In this document: positions 36,695 through 50,500 of the stretch, piece by piece | Position numbering within the stretch: position 1 is the first letter of the stretch | Layout of the letters: each line of letters begins with the position of its first letter | From: Ptiloglossa arizonensis | Lineage: Eukaryota; Arthropoda; Insecta; Hymenoptera; Colletidae | DNA length: 64,000 nucleotides | Direction: 5' to 3' | Assembly (NCBI RefSeq): GCF_051014685.1 | Contig: NW_027478919.1 | Span: forward strand, 1 to 64,000 | Program-made: the position numbers and the translations under genes | Notes under the pieces: generated by a model | The model's input: the letters and a program-made list of their open reading frames with translations, nothing else | What the model was told of the DNA's origin: nothing | Database searches by the model: none

Positions 36695-37919
36695 TTCTCA
36701 AGCGTTTCTTACCTCCAAACTGCCATATCTCGCGAAAGGATTCACCAATCCGCAAAATTTCTGTTGCATCTGAAAGTAGACACTCGCCCGATTACAACGG
36801 TATGCGTACTTTTCCCCTAGGCCGTTCTAGTTATTCGTTTCGAGCATCAGAACTGCGAATATTTTGAGTTTCTCAAGCGTTTCTTACATACAAACTGCCA
36901 CATCTCGCGAACGGATTGACCAATCCGCAAAATTTCTGTTGCATCTGAAAGTAGACACTCGCCCGATTACAACGGTATGCGTACTTTTCCCCTAGGCCGT
37001 TCTGGTTATTCGTTTCGAGCATCAGAACTGCGAAAATTTTGGGTTTCTCAAGCGTTTCTTACCTCCAAACTGCCATATCTCGCGAACAGATTGAACAATC
37101 CGCAAAATTTCTGTTGCATCTGAAAGTAGACACTCGCCCGATTACAACGGTATGCGTACTTTTCCCCTAGGCCGTTCTAGTTATTCGTTTCGAGCATCAG
37201 AACTGCGAATATTTTGAGTTCCTCAAGCGTTTCTTACATACAAACTGCCACATCTCGCGAACGGATTGAACAATCCGCAAAATTTCTGTGGCATCTGAAA
37301 GTAGAAACTCGCCCGATTACAACGGTATGCGTACTTTTCCCCTAGGCCGTTCTAGTTATTCGTTTCGAGCATCAGAACTGCGAAAATTTTGAGTTTCTCA
37401 AGCGTTTCTTACCTCCAAACTGCCATATCTCGCGCACGGATTGACCAATCCGCAAAATTTCTGTTGCATCTGAAAGTAGAAACCCGCCCGATCACAACGG
37501 TATGAGTATATTTCCCCTAGGCCGTTCTAGTTATTCGTTTCGAGCATCAGAACTGCGAAAATTTTGAGATTCTCAAGCGTTTCTTACCTCCAAACTGCCA
37601 TATCTCGCGAACGGATTGACCAATCCGCAAAATTTCTGTTGCATCTGAAAGTACAAAGTCGCCCGATTACAACGGTATGTGTACTTTTCCCCTAGGCCGT
37701 TCCAGTTATTCGTTTCGAGTATCAGAACTGCGAAAATTTTGAGTTTCTCTAGCGTTTCTTACCTCCAAACTGCCATATCTCGCGAAAGGATTGACCAATC
37801 CGCAAAATTTCTGTTGCATCTGAAAGTAGACACTCGCCCGATTACAACGGTACGCGTACTTTTCCCCTAGGCCGTTCTAGTTATTCGTTTCGAGCATCAG
37901 AACTGCGAATATTTTGAGT
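36695..37919 (+). repeat. Seven-monomer tandem duplication, copy 2 (1225 bp)
   Basis: This is the head-to-tail copy of 35,470-36,694. Differences include GGATTCACCAATCC (about 36,740), GTTGC with GTAGACACTCG and GGTATGCG in the D-like unit where copy 1 has the CTGC / ACGATATGAG form, GAGTATATTTCC (about 37,507) and TTCTCTAGCG (about 37,750). The concentrated differences in one unit suggest gene-conversion-like replacement of that unit after duplication. Confidence 0.78.
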
Positions 37920-39104
37920 TCCTCAAGCGTTTCTTACATACAAACTGCCACATCTCGCGAACGGATTGACCAATCCGCAAAATTTCTGTGGCATCTGAAA
38001 GTAGAAACTCGCCCAATTACAACGGTATGTGTACTTTTCCCCTAGGCCATTCTAGTTATTCGTTTCGAGCATCAGAACTGCGAAAATTTTGAGTTTCTCG
38101 AGCGTTTCTTACCTCCAAACTGCCATATCTCGCGCACGGATTGACCAATCCGCAAAATTTCTGTTGCATCTGAAAGTAGAAACTCGCCCGATTACAACGG
38201 TATGCGTACTTTTCCCCTAGGCCGTTCTAGTTATTCGTTTCGAGCATCAGAACTGCGAATATTTTGAGTTCCTCAAGCGTTTCTTACATACAAACTGCCA
38301 CATCTCGCGAAAGGATTGACCAATCCGCAAAATTTCTGTTGCATCTGAAAGTAGACACTCGCCCGATTACAACGGTATGCGTACTTTTCCCCTAGGCCGT
38401 TCTGGTTATTCGTTTCGAGCATCAGAACTGCGAAAATTTTGGGTTTCTCAAGCGTTTCTTACCTCCAAACTGCCATATCTCGCGAACAGATTGAACAATC
38501 CGCAAAATTTCTGTTGCATCTGAAAGTAGACACTCGCCCGATTACAACGGTATGCGTACTTTTCCCCTAGGCCGTTCTAGTTATTCGTTTCGAGCATCAG
38601 AACTGCGAATATTTTGAGTTCCTCAAGCGTTTCTTACATACAAACTGCCACATCTCGCGAACGGATTGAACAATCCGCAAAATTTCTGTGGCATCTGAAA
38701 GTAGAAACTCGCCCAATTACAACGGTATGTGTACTTTTCCCCTAGGCCATTCTAGTTATTCGTTTCGAGCATCAGAACTGCGAACATGTTGAGTTTCTCA
38801 ACCGCTTCTTACCTCCAAACTGCCATATCTGGCGAACGGATGGACCAATCCGCAAAATTTCTGTTGCATCTGAAAGCAGAAACTAGCCCGATTACAACGG
38901 TATGCGTACTTTTCCCCTAGGCCGTTCTAGTTATTCGTTTCGAGCATCAGAACTGCGAAAATTTTGAGTTTCTCAAGCGTTTCTTACCTCCAAACTGCCA
39001 TATCTCGCGAAAGGATTGACCAATCCGCAAAATTTCTGTTGCATCTGAAAGTAGACACTCGCCCGATTACAACGGTATGCGTACTTTTCCCCTAGGCCGT
39101 TCTG
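37920..39104 (+). repeat. Mixed domain 2 monomers before the macro-duplication
   Basis: About seven satellite units are present, with no other sequence. A 700-bp (four-monomer) offset links about 38,311-38,770 with 39,011-39,470 (TTCTGGTTA, TTTTGGG, GAACAGATTGAAC, GTAGACACTCG, GAGTTCCTC, GTGGC). One unit near 38,780 combines G and A features (GGCCATTCTAG with GAACATGTTGAG). Confidence 0.78.
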
Positions 39105-42100
39105 GTTATTCGTTTCGAGCATCAGAACTGCGAAAATTTTGGGTTTCTCAAGCGTTCCTTACCTCCAAACTGCCATATCTCGCGAACAGATTGAACAATC
39201 CGCAAAATTTCTGTTGCATCTGAAAGTAGACACTCGCCCGTTTACAACGGTATGCGTACTTTTCCCCTAGGCCGTTCTAGTTATTCGTTTCGAGCATCAG
39301 AACTGCGAATATTTTGAGTTCCTCAAGCGTTTCTTACATACAAACTGCCACATCTCGCGAACGGATTGAACAATCCGCAAAATTTCTGTGGCATCTGAAA
39401 GTAGAAACTCGCCCAATTACAACGGTATGCGTACTTTTCCCCTAGGCCATTCTAGTTATTCGTTTCGAGCATCAGAACTGCGAAAATGTTGAGTTTCTCA
39501 ACCGCTTCTTACCTCCAAACTGCCATATCTGGCGAACGGATTGAACAATCCGCAAAATTTCTGTGGCATCTGAAAGTAGAAACTCGCCCGATTACAACGG
39601 TATGCGTACTTTTCCCCTAGGCCGTTCTAGTTATTCGTTTCGAGCATCAGAACTGCGAATATTTTGAGTTCCTCAAGCGTTTCTTACATACAAACTGCCA
39701 CATCTCGCGAACGGATTGACCAATCCGCAAAATTTCTGTGGCATCTGAAAGTAGAAACTCGACCAATTACAACGATATGTGTACTTTTCGCCTAGGCCAT
39801 TCTAGTTATTCGTTTCGAGCATCAGCACTGCGAATATTTTGAGTTTCTCGAGCGTTTCTTACCTCCAAACTGCCATATCTCGCGCACGGATTGACCAATC
39901 CGCAAAATTTCTGTTGCATCTGAAAGTAGAAACTCGCCCGATTACAACGCTATGTGTACTTTTCCCCTAGGCCGTTCCAGTTATTCGTTTCGAGCATCAG
40001 AACTGCGAAAATGTTGAGTTTCTCAACCGCTTCTTACCTCCAAACTGCCATATCTGGCGAACGGATGGACCAATCCGCAAAATTTCTGTTGCATCTGAAA
40101 GCAGAAACTCGCCCGATTACAACGGTATGCGTACTTTTCCCCTAGGCCGTTCTAGTTATTCGTTTCGAGCATCAGAACTGCGAAAATTTTGAGTTTCTCA
40201 AGCGTTTCTTACCTCCAAACTGCCATATCTCGCGAAAGGATTGACACATCCGCAAATTTCTGTTGCATCTGAAAGTAGACACTCGCCCGATTACAACGGT
40301 ATGCGTACTTTTCCCCTAGGCCGTTCTAGTTATTCGTTTCGAGCATCAGAACTGCGAATATTTTGAGTTTCTCAAGCGTTTCTTACATACAAACTGCCAC
40401 ATCTCGCGAACGGATTGACCAATCCGCAAAATTTCTGCTGCATCTGAAAGTAGAAACTCGCCCGATTACAACGATATGAGTACTTCTCCCCTAGGCCGTT
40501 CTGGTTATTCGTTTCGAGTCTCAGAACTGCGAATATTTTGGGTTTCTCAAGCGTTTCTTACCTCCAAACTGCCATATCTCGCGAACAGATTGAACAATCC
40601 GCAAAATCTCTGTTGCATCTGAAAGTAGAAACTCGCCCGATCAAAAAGGTATGAGTACATTTCCCCTAGGCCGTTCTAGTTATGCTTGTCGAGCATCAGA
40701 ACTGTGAACATTTTGAGTTTCTCAACCGTTTCTTACATCCAAACTACCATATCTCGCGAACGGATTGACCGATCCGCAAAATTTCTGTTGCATCTGAAAG
40801 TAGAAACTCGCCCGATTACAACGGTATGTGTACTTTTCCCCTAGGCCATTCTAGTAATTCGTTTCGAGCATCAGAACTGTGAAAATTTTGAGTTTCTCGA
40901 GCGTTTCTTACATCCAAACTGCCATATCTCGCGCACGGATTGACCAATCCGCAAAATTTCTGTTGCATCTGAAAGTAGAAACTCGCCCGATTACAACGGT
41001 ATGTGTACTTTTCCCCTAGGCCGTTCCAGCTATTCGTTTCGAGCATCAGAACTGCGAAAATGTTGAGTTTCTCAACCGCTTCTTACCTCCAAACTGCCAT
41101 ATCTGGCGAACGGATGGGCCAATCCGCAAAATTTCTGTTGCATCTGAAAGCAGAAACTCGCCCGATTACAACGGTATGCGTACTTTTCCCCTAGGCCGTT
41201 CTAGTTATTCGTTTCGAGCATCAGAACTGCGAAAATTTTGAGTTTCTCAAGCGTTTCTTACCTCCAAACTGCCATATCTCGCGAAAGGATTGAGAAATCC
41301 GCAAAATTTCTGTTGCATCTGAAAGTAGACACTCGCCCGATTACAACGGTATGCGTACTTTTCCCCTAGGCCGTTCTAGTTATTCGTTTCGAGCATCAGA
41401 ACTGCGAATATTTTGAGTTTCTCAAGCGTTTCTTATATACAAACTGCCACATCTCGCGAACGGATTGACCAATCCGCAAAATTTCTGCTGCATCTGAAAG
41501 TAGAAACTCGCCCGATTACAACGATATGAGTACTTCTCCCCTAGGCCGTTCTGGTTATTCGTTTCGAGTCTCAGAACTGCGAATATTTTGGGTTTCTCAA
41601 GCGTTTCTTACCTCCAAACTGCCATATCTCGCGAACAGATTGAACAATCCGCAAAATCTCTGTTGCATCTGAAAGTAGAAACTCGCCCGATCAAAAAGGT
41701 ATGAGTACATTTCCCCTAGGCCGTTCTAGTTATGCTTGTCGAGCATCAGAACTGTGAACATTTTGAGTTTCTCAACCGTTTCTTACCTCCAAACTACCAT
41801 ATCTCGCGAACGGATTGACCGATCCGCAAAATTTCTGTTGCATCTGAAAGTAGAAACTCGCCCGATTACAACGGTATGTGTACTTTTCCCCTAGGCCATT
41901 CTAGTAATTCGTTTCGAGCATCAGAACTGTGAAAATTTTGAGTTTCTCGAGCGTTTCTTACCTCCAAACTGCCATATCTCGCGCACGGATTGACCAATCC
42001 GCAAAATTTCTGTTGCATCTGAAAGTAGAAACTCGCCCGATTACAACGGTATGTGTACTTTTCCCCTAGGCCGTTCCAGCTATTCGTTTCGAGCATCAGA

Positions 42101-42228
42101 ACTGCGAAAATGTTGAGTTTCTCAACCGCTTCTTACCTCCAAACTGCCATATCTGGCGAACGGATGGACCAATCCGCAAAATTTCTGCTGCATCTGAATG
42201 CAAAAACTCGCCCGATTACAACGGTATG

Positions 42229-43978
42229 CGTACTTTTCCCCTAGGCCGTTCTAGTTATTCGTTTCGAGCATCAGAACTGTGAAAATTTTGAGTTTCTCGA
42301 GCGTTTCTTACCTCCAAACTGCCATATCTCGCGCACGCATTGACCAATCCGCAAAATTTCTATTGCATCTGAAAGTAGAAACTCGCCCGATTACAAGGGT
42401 ATGTGTACTTTTCCCCTAGGCCGTTCCAGCTATTCGTTTCGAGCATCAGAACTGCGAAAATGTTGAGTTTCTCAACCGCTTCTTACCTCCAAACTGCCAT
42501 ATCTGGCGAACGGATGGACTAATCCGCAAAATTTCTGCTGCATCTGAAAGCAAAAACTCGCCCGATTACAACGGTATGCGTACTTTTCCCCTAGGCTGTT
42601 CTAGTTATTCGTTTCGAGCATCAGAACTGCGAAAATTTTGAGTTTCTCAAGCGTTTCTTACCTCCAAACTGCCATATCTCGCGAAAGGATTGACCAATCC
42701 GCAAAATTTCTGTTGCATCTGAAAGTAGACACTCGCCCGATTACAACGGTACGCGTACTTTTCCCCTAGGCCGTTCTAGTTATTCGTTTCGAGCATCAGA
42801 ACTGCGAATATTTTGAGTTCCTCAAGCGTTTCTTACATACAAACTGCCACATCTCGCGAACGGATTGACCAATCCGCAAAATTTCTGTGGCATCTGAAAG
42901 TAGAAACTCGCCCAATTACAACGGTATGTGTACTTTTCCCCTAGGCCATTCTAGTTATTCGTTTCGAGCATCAGAACTGCGAAAATTTTGAGTTTCTCGA
43001 GCGTTTCTTACCTCCAAACTGCCATATCTCGCGCACGGATTGACCAATCCGCAAAATTTCTGTTGCATCTGAAAGTAGAAACCCGCCCGATCACAACGGT
43101 ATGCGTACTTTTCCCCTAGGCCGTTCTAGTTATTCGTTTCGAGCATCAGAACTGTGAAAATTTTGAGTTTCTCGAGCGTTTCTTACCTCCAAACTGCCAT
43201 ATCTCGCGCACGCATTGACCAATCCGCAAAATTTCTATTGCATCTGAAAGTAGAAACTCGCCCGATTACAAGGGTATGTGTACTTTTCCCCTAGGCCGTT
43301 CCAGCTATTCGTTTCGAGCATCAGAACTGCGAAAATGTTGAGTTTCTCAACCGCTTCTTACCTCCAAACTGCCATATCTGGCGAACGGATGGACTAATCC
43401 GCAAAATTTCTGCTGCATCTGAAAGCAAAAACTCGCCCGATTACAACGGTATGCGTACTTTTCCCCTAGGCTGTTCTAGTTATTCGTTTCGAGCATCAGA
43501 ACTGCGAAAATTTTGAGTTTCTCAAGCGTTTCTTACCTCCAAACTGCCATATCTCGCGAAAGGATTGACCAATCCGCAAAATTTCTGTTGCATCTGAAAG
43601 TAGACACTCGCCCGATTACAACGGTACGCGTACTTTTCCCCTAGGCCGTTCTAGTTATTCGTTTCGAGCATCAGAACTGCGAATATTTTGAGTTCCTCAA
43701 GCGTTTCTTACATACAAACTGCCACATCTCGCGAACGGATTGACCAATCCGCAAAATTTCTGTGGCATCTGAAAGTAGAAACTCGCCCAATTACAACGGT
43801 ATGTGTACTTTTCCCCTAGGCCATTCTAGTTATTCGTTTCGAGCATCAGAACTGCGAAAATTTTGAGTTTCTCGAGCGTTTCTTACCTCCAAACTGCCAT
43901 ATCTCGCGCACGGATTGACCAATCCGCAAAATTTCTGTTGCATCTGAAAGTAGAAACCCGCCCGATCACAACGGTATG
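42229..43978 (+). repeat. Five-monomer tandem duplication inside macro-copy 1 (2 x 875 bp)
   Basis: Copies 42,229-43,103 and 43,104-43,978 both run B/F hybrid tail, A with CGCATTGACC and TTACAAGGG, B with GGCTGTTC, L, G, J-head. The junction lies within ACAACGGTATG between the J-specific GATCAC (to 43,092) and the B-specific ATGCG (43,104). Macro-copy 2 has this block once (about 55,177-56,051), so the event post-dates the macro-duplication or was lost from the other copy. Confidence 0.85.
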
Positions 43979-44639
43979 AGTACATTTCCCCTAGGCCGTT
44001 CTAGTTATTCGTTTCGAGCATCAGAACTGCGAAAATTTTGAGATTCTCAAGCGTTTCTTACCTCCAAACTGCCATATCTCGCGAACGGAATGACCAATCC
44101 GCAAAATTTCTGTTGCATCTGAAAGTACAAACTCGCCCGATTACAACGGTATGTGTACTTTTCCCCTAGGCCGTTCCAGTTATTCGTTTCGAGCATCAGA
44201 ACTGCGAAAATTTTGAGTTTCTCAAGCGTTTCTTACCTCCAAACTGCCATATCTCGCGAAAGGATTGACCAATCCGCAAAATTTCTCTTGCATCTGAAAG
44301 TAGACACTCGCCCGATTACAACGGTACGCGTACTTTTCCCCTAGGCCGTTCTAGTTATTCGTTTCGAGCATCAGAACTGCGAATATTTTGAGTTCCTCAA
44401 GCGTTTCTTACATACAAACTGCCACATCTCGCGAACGGATTGACCAATCCGCAAAATTTCTGTGGCATCTGAAAGTAGAAACTCGCCCAATTACAACGGT
44501 ATGTGTACTTTTCCCCTAGGCCATTCTAGTTATTCGTTTCGAGCATCAGAACTGCGAAAATTTTGAGTTTCTCGAGCGTTTCTTACCTCCAAACTGCCAT
44601 ATCTCGCGCACGGATTGACCAATCCGCAAAATTTCTGTT

Positions 44640-46125
44640 GCATCTGAAAGTAGAAACCCGCCCGATCACAACGGTATGAGTACATTTCCCCTAGGCCGTT
44701 CTAGTTATTCGTTTCGAGCATCAGAACTGCGAAAATTTTGAGATTCTCAAGCGTTTCGTACCTCCAAACTGCCATATCTCGCGAACGGATTGACCAATCC
44801 GCAAAATTTCTGTTGCATCTGAAAGTACAAACTCGCCCGATTACAACGGTATGTTTACTTTTGCCCTAGGCCGTTCCAGTTATTCGTTTCGAGCATCAGA
44901 ACAGCGAAAATTTTGAGTTTCTCAAGCGTTTCTTACCTCCAAACTGCCATATCTCGCGAACGGATAGACCAATCCGCAAAATTTCTGTTGCACCTGAAAG
45001 TAGAAACCCGCCCGATTACAACGGTGTGTGTAGTCTTCCCCTAGGTCGTTCTAGTTATTCGTCTCGAGCATCAGAACTGCGAAACATTTGAGTTTCTTAA
45101 GCGTTTCTTACCTCCAAACTGCCATATCTCGCGAACGGATTGACCAATCCGCAAAATTTCTGTTGCATCTGAAAGTAGAAACCCGCCCAATTACAAAGGT
45201 ATGTGTAGTCTTCCCCTAGGCCGTTCTAGTTATTCGTCTCGAGCATCAGAACTGCCAAACTTTTGAGATTCTCAAGCGTTTCTTACCTCCAAACTGCCAT
45301 ATCTCGCGAACGGATTGACCAATCCGCAAAATTTCTGCTGCATCTGAAAGTAGAACCTCGCCCGATTACAGCGATATGAGTACTTCTCCCCTAGGCCGTT
45401 CTGGTTATTCGTTTCGAGTCTCAGAACTGCGAATATTTTGGGTTTCTCAAGCGTTTCTTACCTCCAAACTGCCATATCTCGCGAACAGATTGAACAATCC
45501 GCAAAATCTCTGTTGCATCTGAAAGTAGAAACTCGCCCGATCAAAAAGGTATGAGTACATTTCCCCTAGGCCGTTCTAGTTATGCTTGTCGAGCATCAGA
45601 ACTGTGAACATTTTGAGTTTCTCAACCGTTTCTTACCTCCAAACTACCATATCTCGCGAACGGATTGACCGATCCGCAAAATTTCTGTTGCATCTGAAAG
45701 TAGAAACTCGCCCGATTACAACGGTATGTGTACTTTTCCCCTAGGCCATTCTAGTAATACGTTTCGAGCATCAGAACTGTGAAAATTTTGAGTTTCTCGA
45801 GCGTTTCTTACCTCCAAACTGCCATATCTCGCGCACGGATTGACCAATCCGCAAAATTTCTGTTGCATCTGAAAGTAGAAACTCGCCCGATTACAACGGT
45901 ATGTGTACTTTTCCCCTAGGCCGTTCCAGCTATTCGTTTCGAGCATCAGAACTGCGAAAATGTTGAGTTTCTCAACCGCTTCTTACCTCCAAACTGCCAT
46001 ATCTGGCGAACGGATGGACCAATCCGCAAAATTTCTGCTGCATCTGAATGCAAAAACTCGCCCGATTACAACGGTATGCGTACTTTTCCCCTAGGCCGTT
46101 CTAGTTATTCGTTTCGAGCATCAGA
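44640..46125 (+). repeat. Segment repeated within each macro-copy, with unusual GTAGTCTTCC monomers
   Basis: This segment recurs at offset 4725 (about 49,365-50,850) and, in macro-copy 2, at about 56,713-58,343 and 61,613-63,243. It contains two divergent adjacent units, one with GTGTGTAGTCTTCCCCTAGGTCG and GCGAAACATTTGAG and one with TTACAAAGG and GCCAAACTTTTGAG. Both have TTCGTCTCGAGC in place of the otherwise stable TTCGTTTCGAGC. They precede a standard D-E-F-A' run. I see these units only in these four places. Confidence 0.8.
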
Positions 46126-46309
46126 ACTGTGAAAATTTTGAGTTTCTCGAGCGTTTCTTACCTCCAAACTGCCATATCTCGCGCACGGATTGACCAATCC
46201 GCAAAATTTCTGTTGCATCTGAAAGTAGAAACTCGCCCGATTACAACGGTATGAGTACATTTCCCCTAGGCCGTTCTAGTTATTCGTTTCGAGCATCAGA
46301 ACTGCGAAA

Positions 46310-47515
46310 ATTTTGAGATTATCAAGCGTTTCTTACCTCCAAACTGCCATATCTCGCGCACGGATTGACCAATCCGCAAAATTTCTATTGAATCTGAAAG
46401 TAGAAACTCGCCCGATTACAACGGTATGTGTACTTTTCCCCTAGGCCGTTCCAGCTATTCGTTTCGAGCATCAGAACTGTGAAAATTTTGAGTTTCTCGA
46501 GCGTTTCTTACCTCCAAACTGCCATATCTCGCGCACGGATTGACCAATCCGCAAAATTTCTATTGAATCTGAAAGTAGAAACTCGCCCGATTACAACGGT
46601 ATGTGTACTTTTCCCCTAGGCCGTTCCAGCTATTCGTTTCGAGCATCAGAACTGCGAAAATGTTGAGTTTCTCAACCGCTTCTTACCTCCAAACTGCCAT
46701 ATCTGGCGAACGGATGGACTAATCCGCAAAATTTCTGCTGCATCTGAAAGCAAAAACTCGCCCGATTACAACGGTATGCGTACTTTTCCCCTAGGCCGTT
46801 CTAGTTATTCGTTTCGAGCATCAGAACTGCGAATATTTTGAGTTCCTCAAGCGTTTCTTACATACAAACTGCCACATCTCGCGAACGGATTGACCAATCC
46901 GCAAAATTTCTGTGGCATCTGAAAGTAGAAACTCGCCCAATTACAACGGTATGTGTACTTTTCCCCTAGGCCATTCTAGTTATTCGTTTCAAGCATCAGA
47001 ACTGCGAAAATTTTGAGTTTCTCGAGCGTTTCTTACCTCCAAACTGCCATATCTCGCGCACGGATTGACCAATCCGCAAAATTTCTGTTGCATCTGAAAG
47101 TAGAAACCCGCCCCATCACAACGGTATGAGTACATTTCCCCTAGGCCGTTCTAGTTATTCGTTTCGAGCATCAGAACTGCGAAAATTTTGAGATTATCAA
47201 GCGTTTCTTACCTCCAAACTGCCATATCTCGCGCACGGATTGACCAATCCGCAAAATTTCTATTGAATCTGAAAGTAGAAACTCGCCCGATTACAACGGT
47301 ATGTGTACTTTTCCCCTAGGCCGTTCCAGCTATTCGTTTCGAGCATCAGAACTGTGGAAATTTTGAGTTTCTCGAGCGTTTCTTACCTCCAAACTGCCAT
47401 ATCTCGCGCACGGATTGACCAATCCGCAAAATTTCTATTGAATCCGAAAGTAGAAACTCGCCCGATTACAACGGTATGTGTACTTTTCCCCTAGGCCGTT
47501 CCAGCTATTCGTTTC
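46310..47515 (+). repeat. Five-monomer near-duplication (875-bp offset) with GATTATCAAG units
   Basis: The J-like GAGATTATCAAG unit and two following TCTATTGAATCTG units at about 46,312-46,640 recur at about 47,187-47,515, offset 875 bp. The second version has GTGGAAATTTTG and GAATCCGAAAG as private changes. Both versions are copied into macro-copy 2 (58,385-59,588). Two adjacent near-identical TCTATTGAATCTG units in each version also show a single-monomer (175-bp) duplication. Confidence 0.8.
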
Positions 47516-50500
47516 GAGCATCAGAACTGCGAAAATGTTGAGTTTCTCAACCGCTTCTTACCTCCAAACTGCCATATCTGGCGAACGGATGGACTAATCC
47601 GCAAAATTTCTGCTGCATCTGAAAGCAAAAACTCGCCCGATTACAACGGTATGCGTACTTTTCCCCTAGGCTGTTCTAGTTATTCGTTTCGAGCATCAGA
47701 ACTGCGAAAATTTTGAGTTTCTCAAGCGTTTCTTACCTCCAAACTGCCATATCTCGCGAAAGGATTGACCAATCCGCAAAATTTCTGTTGCATCTGAAAG
47801 TAGACACTCGCCCGATTACAACGGTACGCGTACTTTTCCCCTAGGCCGTTCTAGTTATTCGTTTCGAGCATCAGAACTGCGAATATTTTGAGTTCCTCAA
47901 GCGTTTCTTACATACAAACTGCCACATCTCGCGAACGGATTGACCAATCCGCAAAATTTCTGTGGCATCTGAAAGTAGAAACTCGCCCAATTACAACGGT
48001 ATGTGTACTATTCCCCTAGGCCATTCTAGTTATTCGTTTCGAGCATCAGAACTGCGAAAATTTTGAGATTCTCAAGCGTTTCTTACCTCCAAACTGCCAT
48101 ATCTCGCGAACGGATTGACCAATCCGCAAAATTTCTGTTGCATCTGAAAGTACAAACTCGCCCGATTACAACGGTATGTGTACTTTTCCCCTAGGCCGTT
48201 CCAGTTATTCGTTTCGAGCATCAGAACTGCGAAAATTTTGAGTTTCTCAAGCGTTTCTTACCTCCAAACTGCCATATCTCGCGAAAGGATTGACCAATCC
48301 GCAAAATTTCTGTTGCATCTGAAAGTAGACACTCGCCCGATTACAACGGTACGCGTACTTTTCCCCTAGGCCGTTCTAGTTATTCGTTTCGAGCATCAGA
48401 ACTGCGAATATTTTGAGTTCCTCAAGCGTTTCTTACATACAAACTGCCACATCTCGCGAACGGATTGACCAATCCGCAAAATTTCTGTGGCATCTGAAAG
48501 TAGAAACTCGCCCAATTACAACGGTATGTGTACTTTTCCCCTAGGCCATTCTAGTTATTCGTTTCGAGCATCAGAACTGCGAAAATTTTGAGTTTCTCGA
48601 GCGTTTCTTACCTCCAAACTGCCATATCTCGCGCACGGATTGACCAATCCGCAAAATTTCTGTTGCATCTGAAAGTAGAAACCCGCCCGATCACAACGGT
48701 ATGAGTACATTTCCCCTAGGCCGTTCTAGTTATTCGTTTCGAGCATCAGAACTGCGAAAATTTTGAGATTATCAAGCGTTTCTTACCTCCAAACTGCCAT
48801 ATCTCGCGAACGGATTGACCAATCCGCAAAATTTCTGTTGCATCTGAAAGTACAAACTCGCCCGATTACAACGGTATGTGTACTTTTCCCCTAGGCCGTT
48901 CCAGTTATTCGTTTCGAGCATCAGAACTGTGAAAATTTTGAGTTTCTCGAGCGTTTCTTACCTCCAAACTGCCATATCTCGCGCACGGATTGACCAATCC
49001 GCAAAATTTCTATTGAATCTGAAAGTAGAAACTCGCCCGATTACAACGGTATGTGTACTTTTCCCCTAGGCCGTTCCAGCTATTCGTTTCGAGCATCAGA
49101 ACTGCGAAAATGTTGAGTTTCTCAACCGCTTCTTACCTCCAAACTGCCATATCTGGCGAACGGATGGACTAATCCGCAAAATTTCTGCTGCATCTGAAAG
49201 CAAAAACTCGCCCGATTACAACGGTATGCGTACTTTTCCCCTAGGCTGTTCTAGTTATTCGTTTCGAGCATCAGAACTGCGAAAATTTTGAGTTTCTCAA
49301 GCGTTTCTTACCTCCAAACTGCCACATCTCGCGAACGGATTGACCAATCCGCAAAATTTCTGTTGCATCTGTAAGTAGAAACCCGCCCGATCACAACGGT
49401 ATGAGTACATTTCCCCTAGGCCGTTCTAGTTATTCGTTTCGAGCATCAGAACTGCGAAAATTTTGAGATTCTCAAGCGTTTCTTACCTCCAAACTGCCAT
49501 ATCTCGCGAACGGATTGACCAATCCGCAAAATTTCTGTTGCATCTGAAAGTACAAACTCGCCCGATTACAACGGTATGTTTACTTTTCCCCTAGGCCGTT
49601 CCAGTTATTCGTTTCGAGCATCAGAACAGCGAAAATTTTGAGTTTCTCAAGCGTTTCTTACCTCCAAACTGCCATATCTCGCGAACGGATAGACCAATCC
49701 GCAAAATTTCTGTTGCACCTGAAAGTAGAAACCCGCCCGATTACAACGGTGTGTGTAGTCTTCCCCTAGGTCGTTCTAGTTATTCGTCTCGAGCATCAGA
49801 ACTGCGAAACATTTGAGTTTCTCAAGCGTTTCTTACCTCCAAACTGCCATATCTCGCGAACGGATTGACCAATCCGCAAAATTTCTGTTGCATCTGAAAG
49901 TAGAAACCCGCCCAATTACAAAGGTATGTGTAGTCTTCCCCTAGGCCGTTCTAGTTATTCGTCTCGAGCATCAGAACTGCCAAACTTTTGAGATTCTCAA
50001 GCGTTTCTTACCTCCAAACTGCCATATCTCGCGAACGGATTGACCAATCCGCAAAATTTCTGCTGCATCTGAAAGTAGAAACTCGCCCGATTACAACGAT
50101 ATGAGTACTTCTCCCCTAGGCCGTTCTGGTTATTCGTTTCGAGTCTCAGAACTGCGAATATTTTGGGTTTCTCAAGCGTTTCTTACCTCCAAACTGCCAT
50201 ATCTCGCGAACAGATTGAACAATCCGCAAAATCTCTGTTGCATCTGAAAGTAGAAACTCGCCCGATCAAAAAGGTATGAGTACATTTCCCCTAGGCCGTT
50301 CTAGTTATGCTTGTCGAGCATCAGAACTGTGAACATTTTGAGTTTCTCAACCGTTTCTTACCTCCAAACTACCATATCTCGCGAACGGATTGACCGATCC
50401 GCAAAATTTCTGTTGCATCTGAAAGTAGAAACTCGCCCGATTACAACGGTATGTGTACTTTTCCCCTAGGCCATTCTAGTAATTCGTTTCGAGCATCAGA

